The translations under genes were made by a program, and so were the position numbers. DNA of 9,439 nt from CAYPEL01 sp964409635 (GTDB lineage: Bacteria; Pseudomonadota; Gammaproteobacteria; DSM-19610), in contig CAYPEL010000112.1 of the NCBI GenBank assembly GCA_964409635.1, positions 1 through 9,439 on the forward strand, written 5' to 3'. Within the stretch, counting starts at the first letter, position 1, and each line of letters starts with the position of its first letter. This document shows, in pieces, positions 1 through 6,696 of this stretch. The notes below the pieces were generated by a model. The model saw only the letters and a program-made list of their open reading frames with translations. It made no database searches and had not been told where the DNA came from.

Positions 1-32
1 AAAACGGTAATAGCGAGTCACTAAGGTAGTAT

Positions 33-49
33 TAGCCTAACAAAGGCTA
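33..49. repeat. Small inverted repeat upstream of the cyclophilin gene
   Basis: A perfect 6-base stem (TAGCCT / AGGCTA) is separated by the 5-base loop AACAA. No T-run follows on either strand, so it is not a convincing intrinsic terminator. It could be the end of an upstream transcript or chance. Apart from this hairpin, the first 201 bases show no credible gene; all three + frames close within 30 bases. Confidence 0.25.
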
Positions 50-201
50 TCCGCAAAGAATAGTGAGTATGCTTTGATGGTTTGCGAATTATTGATGAAA
101 AGGTTACCGTTGCACCCAAGAATTACCGGCGGTTCCATAATAATTAATGGTGTCAAAGCCAGTTAAATCCAGACTTAAACAAGTGCGATGTTGGTGTAAG
201 A

Positions 202-2532
202 ATGAGTAAAATAATATACATGAAGCTGTTCCCATTATTCTTCATTTTTCTGGTCTCAGCTCATGCTGAAGCAGCTGTTGTTAGAATGGAACTTCAATTT
301 AATGGCTCAACAGAAGAGGTTTTTATTGAGCTCTTTGATACCGTTGGCCCAAATGGCAGAACAGCCGCACCCATCACAGTTGCCAATTTCCTGAACTACG
401 TCGACGATGGTAGCGGTAACCGGCGTCTCGATGGAACCTTTCTCCATCGAAGCATTGCAGACTTTGTGATTCAAGGTGGTGGTTTTAAGTACGACCCAGC
501 CCTTGGCGCTTTTAGTACTACATCTGCACCACATATACTGACAGATCCGACAATAACAAACGAATTCGACCCAACACGTTCTAACTTACGTGGAACTGTG
601 GCTATGGCAAAGGTCGGTAACGATCCGAACAGCGCGAGCTCAGAATGGTTTTTTAATCTGGGAGATAATTCAGCCAATCTCGATAGTCAAAATGGTGGCT
701 TTACAGTCTTCGGCCAAGTTTTAGGCAATGGCATGAACGTAATCGATACTATTGCACAGTTAGACATAATTAATCAGGGCGGAGCATTTTCAACATTACC
801 TGTAGCTGATAATTTTATCACACCTATAACTTTAGCTGATCTCGTTATAGTAAATACAATTGAAAACCCTGCGCCTAATAGATTATTCATAACTCCCGCT
901 CCACTCGATTTTGGGTTGGTAGTAGAGCTAACTGGGCCTGCAACTCAACAAGTAACCCTACAAAACATCGGCGGTGTTGACCTCAATCTGGGAGACATTG
1001 GCATTACAGACGGATTAGCGGCGCCTTTTTCTCTTGATGTCAGCAATTGTGCCAACCAGACACTTCTACCTACCCTCAGTTGTTCTGTCACCATTACATT
1101 TGATCCACAAACAACAGGTTTATTCCAGGATACTTTCGATATTACCAGCGATGATCCTACCCAACTTTCCGTCACCGTTTCAGTTTTGGGTACGGGTGCA
1201 CCAAGCACCGCCACGTTGAGTGTAACACCTGCGTCAAATGTAGATTTCGGTAGTTTAGTGCTAGCTGATTTTTCAGACCAGCAAGTAACAGTGAGCAATA
1301 CTGGAGGCAACACTCTACAAATAGATTCAGTAGAATTCTCTAACCCGTCTACAACTGATTTCTCCATTGTAAGTAACACTTGCGAAAACGGTGCCCTCCT
1401 CGCACTTTCCGAAACATGCACAATCACGCTTAGATTAACCGGTAACACGGTTGGAACCAGCACTGAAACCCTGATAATCACCGCCTCACCCAATGCTCAA
1501 TCAGCGACACTTGCCCTTAGTGGCGATATTATTGCTGCACAATCAGATCTGCTGTTACCGGATGCACCTTTTGATTTGGGTGATACAGGCTCTGACACAC
1601 CAAAAACAGCGGTTATTAGATTTGGCAACCAGGGTATCGATGATTTAGTCATTTCCAGTTTTAATTTTAGCGGCACTGATGCTAGCGACTTTTCCATCAG
1701 CCTCACCAACTGCCAGCAAAGTATTCCACAAAATCAAACCTGCCAGGAAACGATCACCTTCACCCCTACCGGTGCGGGCGTTAAAACTGCCACCCTTGAG
1801 ATTGTATCAAACGACCCTGATACACCCTCGGCAACACTCACCTTGATTGCAACTTCGAGCCTTGATAATGACGGTGTGCCAGACTCTATTGAGAATGCAG
1901 GTCTTAATGGAGGCGATGGTAACCGGGACGGTATTCTTGATGATCAGCAGGAAAATGTAACCAGTCTGCCGGATATAAACGGAAATTATATTACGCTTGA
2001 GGCGCCACCTGGAATGACGTTCGAAAACGTTGTGGCAATCGACAATCCTGCACCAAATACAACACCCGTTACAAGTGGCGGAACCCTGACGTTCCCCCAA
2101 GGCTTCTATTCTTTCACCCTCAAAAATGTAAGTCCAGGTGGAAATGCGGCTGTGTCTTTCTACCTAACACCGGGCACTTCTGTAAACAGTTACTTCAAGT
2201 TTGGCCGCATAGGAAACTCACCCTTCCCTCAATGGTTCCAGTTTCTTTTTGATGGTGAAACCGGAGCTGAATTTTCAGCCGATAAAATCACCCTGAATTT
2301 TGTTGATGGCGGCCGTGGTGACAGTGACGGAGATGCCACTAATGGAGAAATTGTAGACCCTGGCGGCCCTGTGTTGATTACGGCCAGTGACAGCTCATCT
2401 TCTGGAGGCTGTGCATTGGTTGATGCGCACGGAACTGAATCCCAGTTGCGGGGAGATTGGTTGCTTATACTTATGCTTATTCTTTTTTTAAAAAGCTTCA
2501 GTATTCAGTACAACAATAGGAAATTCCAGTAA
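202..2532 (+). CDS. Secreted cyclophilin-type peptidylprolyl isomerase with choice-of-anchor D repeats, choice-of-anchor U region and Gly-Gly-Cys sorting tail
   Basis: The 776-residue product starts with a signal peptide (about 1-24, hydrophobic PLFFIFLVSA, likely cleavage after AHA or AEA). Residues about 25-220 are a cyclophilin domain: the FLHRSIADFVIQGGGF block carries the catalytic Arg83, Phe88 and Gln91, and SEWFFNLGDN and FTVFGQV match later core strands. It should catalyse cis-trans isomerisation of proline bonds outside the cytoplasm. Three immunoglobulin-like ASH/choice-of-anchor D domains follow (about 231-333, 345-442, 455-550), each with one close cysteine pair (283/294, 394/406, 504/514). 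Residues about 555-725 resemble choice-of-anchor U, opening with aspartate-rich, probably calcium-binding DNDGVPDSIE. The end has Ser-Ser-Gly-Gly-Cys (Cys737), a helix (about 753-768) and a basic tail, as in GGC-type C-terminal sorting signals. ATG at 202 gives a good signal peptide; ATG at 220 (residue 7) is an alternative. The ribosome site is weak for both. Substrate and final anchor are unknown. Confidence 0.9.
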   Translation: MSKIIYMKLFPLFFIFLVSAHAEAAVVRMELQFNGSTEEVFIELFDTVGPNGRTAAPITVANFLNYVDDGSGNRRLDGTFLHRSIADFVIQGGGFKYDPALGAFSTTSAPHILTDPTITNEFDPTRSNLRGTVAMAKVGNDPNSASSEWFFNLGDNSANLDSQNGGFTVFGQVLGNGMNVIDTIAQLDIINQGGAFSTLPVADNFITPITLADLVIVNTIENPAPNRLFITPAPLDFGLVVELTGPATQQVTLQNIGGVDLNLGDIGITDGLAAPFSLDVSNCANQTLLPTLSCSVTITFDPQTTGLFQDTFDITSDDPTQLSVTVSVLGTGAPSTATLSVTPASNVDFGSLVLADFSDQQVTVSNTGGNTLQIDSVEFSNPSTTDFSIVSNTCENGALLALSETCTITLRLTGNTVGTSTETLIITASPNAQSATLALSGDIIAAQSDLLLPDAPFDLGDTGSDTPKTAVIRFGNQGIDDLVISSFNFSGTDASDFSISLTNCQQSIPQNQTCQETITFTPTGAGVKTATLEIVSNDPDTPSATLTLIATSSLDNDGVPDSIENAGLNGGDGNRDGILDDQQENVTSLPDINGNYITLEAPPGMTFENVVAIDNPAPNTTPVTSGGTLTFPQGFYSFTLKNVSPGGNAAVSFYLTPGTSVNSYFKFGRIGNSPFPQWFQFLFDGETGAEFSADKITLNFVDGGRGDSDGDATNGEIVDPGGPVLITASDSSSSGGCALVDAHGTESQLRGDWLLILMLILFLKSFSIQYNNRKFQ

Positions 2533-2549
2533 GCTAAGCTCACTTTTTT
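2528..2549 (+). terminator. Weak candidate terminator at the end of the cyclophilin gene
   Basis: An imperfect stem (AGT-a-AGC / GCT-c-ACT, loop TAA) overlaps the stop codon and runs directly into six Ts at 2544-2549. The stem is short and carries a mismatch, so termination would be inefficient at best. Its position between the cyclophilin gene and yadG fits separate transcription units. Confidence 0.25.
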
Positions 2550-2552
2550 ATG

Positions 2553-2568
2553 GTAAATGTGAATTTAC
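2553..2568. repeat. Perfect dyad in the gap before yadG
   Basis: GTAAAT and ATTTAC flank the 4-base loop GTGA. No T-run follows, so it is more like an operator-type dyad or a small RNA hairpin in the yadG leader than a terminator. It lies 43 bases before the yadG start. No confident -35/-10 pair is visible beside it. Confidence 0.3.
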
Positions 2569-2611
2569 AGGTAACGCTGGCTTCCCGCTTTAGTCTCAGG
2601 CGTTCTAACTT

Positions 2612-3529
2612 ATGGCAACTGCGCTTTCTATCCAAAATCTTACCCAGACTTATGCCAATGGGTTTCAAGCGCTTAAGGGTATTTCTCTCGAGGTAGAGGA
2701 TGGAGATTTTTTTGCCCTGCTCGGCCCGAATGGCGCTGGTAAATCCACTGCCATAAGCATCGTTGCGTCGCTTATCAACAAAAGTTCCGGTTCAGTACGT
2801 ATCTTTGGTATCGACACCGATATTGATTTCTCAAAAGCCAAAACAATGCTCGGGCTGGTGCCGCAGGAGTTTAATTTCAATGTTTTTGAGCCTGTCGAAG
2901 AAATCGTTGTAAACCAGGCCGGTTATTTTGGAATCGACAGGAAAACAGGTTTCAAGCGCGCTGAAAAGTTTCTCAAGCAACTGGGCCTATGGGATAAACG
3001 CCGGGAGCAGGCACGCAATTTATCCGGGGGCATGAAGCGCCGTTTGATGATTGCACGCTCACTGGTACACCTGCCTAAGCTACTGATACTGGATGAACCT
3101 ACAGCCGGTGTTGATATAGAAATCCGCCGCTCCATGTGGTCTTTTCTGCGCGAACTCAATGCTGCGGGGACAACTATCATCCTGACAACGCATTATCTCG
3201 AAGAGGCAGAGAACCTGTGTAAAAATATTGCCATTATCGATCAGGGAAACATTGTTGAAAACACCAGCATGAAGGCGCTACTCGGCACTCTGCAAATGGA
3301 AACCTTTGTGCTGGATCTTGAAAAACCGATTGACCACGCGCCTGATATTAAAACGCATTGCCTGCGACTGATTGATGACACCACGCTGGAAGCTGAAATA
3401 CCCAAAAGCCAGAGTATTAACTTTGTTTTCAATGAGCTCTCAAAACTGGGTATTAACGTCATGAGCATGCGCAACAAAGCCAACCGGCTTGAACAACTCT
3501 TTGTCAACCTGATCGGCAATAACAAATAG
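2612..3529 (+). CDS. yadG: ABC transporter ATP-binding protein, YadG type
   Basis: This 305-residue cytoplasmic ATPase would power the adjacent membrane permease. All nucleotide-binding motifs are intact: Walker A GPNGAGKST (38-46), Q-loop Gln85 in GLVPQEFNF, signature LSGGM (137-141), Walker B LLILDEP (157-163, catalytic Glu162), D-loop TAGVD, and switch His194 in LTTHYLEEAE. From memory, E. coli YadG (308 residues) shares long stretches with it, including GLVPQEFNFN, LSGGMKRRLMIAR, ENTSMKALL and the C-terminal MSMRNKANRLE. That makes the subfamily assignment firm. The C-terminal third after the nucleotide-binding domain is the YadG-specific extension. ATG at 2612 matches the family N terminus; only a weak AGG lies 11 bases upstream. 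The transported substrate of YadGH is not established, so a specific export role should not be assigned. Confidence 0.95.
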   Translation: MATALSIQNLTQTYANGFQALKGISLEVEDGDFFALLGPNGAGKSTAISIVASLINKSSGSVRIFGIDTDIDFSKAKTMLGLVPQEFNFNVFEPVEEIVVNQAGYFGIDRKTGFKRAEKFLKQLGLWDKRREQARNLSGGMKRRLMIARSLVHLPKLLILDEPTAGVDIEIRRSMWSFLRELNAAGTTIILTTHYLEEAENLCKNIAIIDQGNIVENTSMKALLGTLQMETFVLDLEKPIDHAPDIKTHCLRLIDDTTLEAEIPKSQSINFVFNELSKLGINVMSMRNKANRLEQLFVNLIGNNK

Positions 3530-3541
3530 CAGATCTATTGC

Positions 3542-4315
3542 ATGACTCCAGGCCAGAAATTTATAGCGTTTAAAACCATCGTAATCCGGGAAATACTGCG
3601 TTTTTCACGGATCTGGGTTCAGACCGTCATACCCCCTGTCATTACCACGTCCTTGTATTTTGTGATTTTTGGAAATCTTATAGGCCCACGTATTGGTGAT
3701 ATGGCCGGTGTACCTTATATGGACTATATCGTACCCGGCCTGATTATGATGGCCGTTATCACAAATTCCTACGCCAACGTTGTCTCGTCATTTTATGGTA
3801 GTAAATTCCAGCACAATATTGAAGAGATGCTGGTTTCTCCGACACCGAATTATATTATTATCCTGGGATTTGTCGCTGGTGGTGTCGCACGGGGGCTTAT
3901 TGTCGGGTTTGCAGTTACTCTCGTGTCGCTTGTGTTCAGCGACCTTGAAATACACAATCTATTCGTACTGGCGAGTGTTGTGTTTATGACTTCAGTATTA
4001 TTTGCCCTGGCTGGATTGATTAATGGTATTTATGCCAATAGCTTTGATGACATTTCCATAGTACCGACTTTCGTGCTGACGCCATTAACTTATCTTGGCG
4101 GCATTTTTTACTCGATACACCTGCTATCAGATTTTTGGCAAAAGGTGTCGCTGGTCAATCCCATTCTCTACATGGTGAATACTTTCAGATACGGTTTTCT
4201 GGGCATTACGGACATCAGTATCAGCACTTCATATACAATTATTACCGCATTTATAATTGGCCTCTTCCTGCTGTCTCTCTATCTGCTTAATTCAGGACAA
4301 GGCATCAGGCAATAA
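3542..4315 (+). CDS. yadH: ABC-2 type transporter permease, YadH type
   Basis: This 257-residue inner-membrane protein is almost exactly the length of E. coli YadH (256). About six membrane segments can be read: near 28-47, 62-84, 104-133, 138-163, 170-192 and 230-249. The ABC-2 hallmark region runs from ARGLIVGF through SFDDISIVPTFVLTPLTYLGG to NPILYM and FRYGFLG, and matches YadH block by block. The N-terminal RIWVQTVIPPVIT block is also conserved. It starts 12 bases after the yadG stop, so the two genes are one operon and should assemble as a half-transporter dimer (two YadG, two YadH). The ribosome-binding site is weak, which suggests some dependence on yadG translation. The substrate is unknown; ABC-2 members generally export lipids, polysaccharides or drugs. 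Confidence 0.95.
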   Translation: MTPGQKFIAFKTIVIREILRFSRIWVQTVIPPVITTSLYFVIFGNLIGPRIGDMAGVPYMDYIVPGLIMMAVITNSYANVVSSFYGSKFQHNIEEMLVSPTPNYIIILGFVAGGVARGLIVGFAVTLVSLVFSDLEIHNLFVLASVVFMTSVLFALAGLINGIYANSFDDISIVPTFVLTPLTYLGGIFYSIHLLSDFWQKVSLVNPILYMVNTFRYGFLGITDISISTSYTIITAFIIGLFLLSLYLLNSGQGIRQ

Positions 4316-4339
4316 CAAGCAAGCCATAGTAAGATAGCC

Positions 4340-4352
4340 AGCTGTGTCAGCT
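4340..4352. repeat. Hairpin between convergent yadH and the 94-residue gene
   Basis: A perfect stem (AGCTG / CAGCT, loop TGT) lies in the 36-base gap between two convergent stop codons and touches the stop of the - strand gene. Its location suits a bidirectional transcription end, but there is no T-run on either side. The terminator role is a guess from position only. Confidence 0.25.
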
Positions 4353-4636
4353 TAATCTGCTGTCCATTCCTCCAGCGCATCAATGATTGAGCGCGCCTGG
4401 TCTTTACTGGAAATATTGAATTTTGATTTCTGCATATATTGTCCATTACGTTTCTGGTAACGACGAATCGTGTACTTGTCCGCGCCATACGCTTCTTTAC
4501 GCCGATCCCAGTCCTGGAAACGGTATATGATCGTAGACCATGCACCTTTGGTTAACACTTTCTTGTCAAGCTCTTTGACAGTCACCAAACCATCTTCTTC
4601 ATACTGAACGGTCAACTCATCTATTTCCGCACTCAT
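4352..4636 (-). CDS. Conserved hypothetical protein of 94 residues, downstream of rnd
   Basis: I do not recognise a named family. The protein is small, highly charged, and has neither signal peptide nor membrane segment, so it should be cytoplasmic. Likely beta strands (LTVQYEEDG, VTVKEL, WSTIIYRFQDWD, YTIRRYQKRNGQY, SKFNIS) precede a C-terminal helix (SSKDQARSIIDALEEW). Strands with basic loops followed by one helix loosely recall the PC4-like single-stranded nucleic-acid-binding fold, but this is an impression and not a motif match. The start is well supported: AGAGG lies 6 bases before ATG. The gene begins 30 bases after the rnd stop on the same strand, so it is probably co-transcribed as the last gene of the rnd operon. 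That context makes a nucleic-acid-related role possible but does not show it. Confidence 0.8.
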   Translation of the reverse strand: MSAEIDELTVQYEEDGLVTVKELDKKVLTKGAWSTIIYRFQDWDRRKEAYGADKYTIRRYQKRNGQYMQKSKFNISSKDQARSIIDALEEWTAD

Positions 4637-4666
4637 AACTAACCTCTTGTTAAATTAATATTTAGC

Positions 4667-5845
4667 TTAAGAAACATCAATAATAATCAATTCACTATTT
4701 TTTACTGAAAGGGTTCGCTCGCCATTCAGCATGGCCATCAATTCCCTGCCGGCCATCTCAAGCCGCCAGCCGCTCATAATCGGCACATCGGTCTCACCCA
4801 TAACAAGGGCTTGTAGCTGTTTTCTTGTCGCTAGCGTAGCAGGATTTATGGTATTTTTTTCTGCTTGCAAAGTGACCTGAGCCTGCAGCACATCAGCTAA
4901 TGCATCCTGTTTCAGGCTTGGCTTACGACGCCTTGTTTTTGCTGGCAGCTGCTGAGGTTTCATACTCGCTGACTGTGCAATTAGCCGGAGCAACTCTTCA
5001 CCGTGTTTTTTTACAAACGCTTCAGGGATTTGCCGGACACTGGCGAGTTCCTCGTGATTCTCCGGATAGATCCTGGCGAGATCAAGTAAAACATTATCCC
5101 GTAGCAACCAGGCTCTGGGCCGGTTTTCTTGCTGGGCCTGGATTTCACGCCAGCTTGCCAAGGTTTGAAGTGCACCGAGTTGTTTTTGATTTAACCGGTC
5201 GTAGCCACGAATTCGCAACCATGCATTTTCTGGATTATTCGTGTATCGATCGGGAGACTCATAACGCATAAAGTCATCTTTCAACCAGGCCAGCCGGCCA
5301 AGCGATGACAGCTTATCGAGCATGATAGGGTAAAGCTCGGCCAGATAAATAACATCATCCAGCGCGTAGCGGATCTGCTTTTTGGATAACGGGCGCTTTG
5401 ACCAATCAGTCCGGGCCAAGCCTTTCTCCAGCTTTATATCCAACAGTGTTTCCACCAGGGCGGCATAGCCTGCCTGTTCAGGCAAGCCTAACAAAGGCGC
5501 GGCGATCTGCGTATCAAATAGCGGGGTTGGCACCTGCCCGCTGAGCTGCATAAAGATTTCCAGATCCTGGCTGCAGGCATGTAAGACTTTGGTAATTGAT
5601 GGCTTATTTAATACCGCCAACAAGTCACTTATATCTTCAATAGCCAACGGATCTATACAAACCTTCAAGCCGGGGATAGCGACCTGGATCAGGCATAGCT
5701 TGGGATAATAAGTTTTTTCTCTGAGGAATTCTGTGTCGATCGCGACCCAGTCGGCCTGCCCGATGTGCCGGCATAAATCAGCGAGTGACTCTGGCGTGTC
5801 AACGTATTCGCAATCAATAGGTTCGTCAGATGACATAGAATCCAT
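4667..5845 (-). CDS. rnd: Ribonuclease D
   Basis: This 392-residue 3'-to-5' exoribonuclease of the DEDDy family trims precursor tRNA and other small RNA 3' ends in the cytoplasm. The catalytic residues are visible: Asp37 and Glu39 (AIDTEFLREKTYYP), Asp94 (HACSQDLEIF), and Tyr160 with Asp164 (YALDD). DTQIAAPLLGL and the RTDWSKRPLS block are also typical. An HRDC domain follows (about 213-293, with QLGALQTLASWRE), then a C-terminal region ending in the LISGWR-like segment PIMSGWRLEMAGRELM. E. coli RNase D has 375 residues; the extra length is mainly in the linker around 295-320, which is rich in Lys and Arg. The ATG at 5845 shares its A with the TGA stop of the upstream gene, indicating translational coupling. 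A second ATG at residue 4 is possible. Confidence 0.96.
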   Translation of the reverse strand: MDSMSSDEPIDCEYVDTPESLADLCRHIGQADWVAIDTEFLREKTYYPKLCLIQVAIPGLKVCIDPLAIEDISDLLAVLNKPSITKVLHACSQDLEIFMQLSGQVPTPLFDTQIAAPLLGLPEQAGYAALVETLLDIKLEKGLARTDWSKRPLSKKQIRYALDDVIYLAELYPIMLDKLSSLGRLAWLKDDFMRYESPDRYTNNPENAWLRIRGYDRLNQKQLGALQTLASWREIQAQQENRPRAWLLRDNVLLDLARIYPENHEELASVRQIPEAFVKKHGEELLRLIAQSASMKPQQLPAKTRRRKPSLKQDALADVLQAQVTLQAEKNTINPATLATRKQLQALVMGETDVPIMSGWRLEMAGRELMAMLNGERTLSVKNSELIIIDVS

Positions 5846-6531
5846 CAGTTAACCGGCAACTTGGTTCTTAGCGCTTCACGGTCGAACCACCAGTTATCTC
5901 CAACTATCACGTCGACAACCAAAGAAAGGCGTTTTAATAGTTTCGGGATATCATTCAACTCCAGCATATCAATCCAGATATCCAGCGTTTCCTGATCCTC
6001 GATTTTGCGGTGACGCTTGGCTACACGGGCAACCATTTGTGTCGTCAGAAATGTCAGGTTATCGCGCGCTTCACCCTGGGTTCGAATATCGGCTATGTAA
6101 TGTGCCGCCATCGCAGCAACAGCGCCTCCATCTGAATCATCAGGGGTTTCATCAATAATGTAATTCAGGAGTGTCACTGTCGTCTGGGCTTTGACAGGAT
6201 AGGTAATAGCCAGCCAGATGCCGTGCCCTAGCGCCTTGAGAGAACCGGGTTGTTCTGACTGGTACAGTATTTCTGTGGTTTCTACCGCGTCTTGCCAGGC
6301 CTCATAGTCTACAAAGACAGAGAACGCTTCCCTGGCATGCCGCCAGGCTTCAGCCTGTTGACCCAGCCCTACCATGGGTTCAGCAATATCCAGAAGCACC
6401 CTGGCCTTTTTTACCGGTTCACAGACCTCACCAAGCGACCTCAGGTGCAATTGCGCCTTGCTCAGCGCTGCTTGTAATTCATTGATTGATGTCTGTTCAT
6501 CAATCGTTTTGACGGACTGTTTTTCCTGCAT
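5845..6531 (-). CDS. Hypothetical 228-residue helical protein, first gene of the rnd operon
   Basis: I do not recognise this protein. It lacks a signal peptide and membrane segments, and most of its length reads as amphipathic helices. Examples are ELQAALSKAQLHLRSLG, KKARVLLDIAEPMVGLGQQAEAWRHAREAF and AWQDAVETTEILYQ. Their alternating small and aromatic residues give a TPR-like feel, though no clear 34-residue consensus repeats. A distinctive tail has the segment VVDVIVGDNWWFDREALR just before the end. The stop TGA overlaps the rnd start by one base (TGATG), so ribosomes finishing here probably reinitiate on rnd; a functional link to RNase D is an inference from this coupling. ATG at 6531 has only a weak ribosome site (GGTAAAA). 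The 165 bases upstream must hold the operon promoter, but I find no convincing one. Confidence 0.82.
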   Translation of the reverse strand: MQEKQSVKTIDEQTSINELQAALSKAQLHLRSLGEVCEPVKKARVLLDIAEPMVGLGQQAEAWRHAREAFSVFVDYEAWQDAVETTEILYQSEQPGSLKALGHGIWLAITYPVKAQTTVTLLNYIIDETPDDSDGGAVAAMAAHYIADIRTQGEARDNLTFLTTQMVARVAKRHRKIEDQETLDIWIDMLELNDIPKLLKRLSLVVDVIVGDNWWFDREALRTKLPVN

Positions 6532-6626
6532 GGTTTTACCGGTATTTATGATTGGGATAGCAATTCTACCGGGAATCCACTACTTCAATCTACTTAGCCC
6601 ATCCATAAACATTAGCCGCACACGAT

Positions 6627-6646
6627 AACGTCAAGCATGCAACGTT
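6627..6646. repeat. Interrupted palindrome upstream of the rnd operon
   Basis: AACGT and ACGTT half-sites flank a 10-base centre that itself contains GCATGC. The site lies about 96 bases before the first gene of the rnd operon. On the - strand, a -35-like TTGACG (6634-6629) overlaps one half-site, although no good -10 follows at 17-18 bases. It may be a regulator-binding site. The short half-sites mean chance is also possible. Confidence 0.25.
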
Positions 6647-6696
6647 GAAATTGTTGGCGTTTTTGTAAAAAAGATACTGGTGTTTCTGGGTGGACA

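Noticed and set aside
110..141. Promoter (TTGCAC with CATAAT) before the cyclophilin gene
   Set aside because: The spacing is 20 bases, too long, and the 17-base position offers only TTCCAT.
104..235. Short - strand frame of 43 codons overlapping the start of the cyclophilin gene
   Set aside because: Its last half reads plausibly, but it begins antisense inside the signal peptide coding region and has no clear ribosome site.
945..1493. Long - strand open frame (182 codons) inside the cyclophilin gene
   Set aside because: It lies antisense to an intact multidomain protein, its translation has no recognisable domain, and no ribosome site or promoter is evident.
4900..5271. + strand open frame of 123 codons inside rnd
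   Set aside because: Antisense shadow of the conserved RNase D coding sequence; composition is not protein-like.
6660..6696. Intrinsic terminator after the ATPase gene (A/T tract near 6660-6672)
   Set aside because: A six-T run exists on the - strand, but the preceding sequence forms only a 4-base GTGT/ACAC stem with a large loop.
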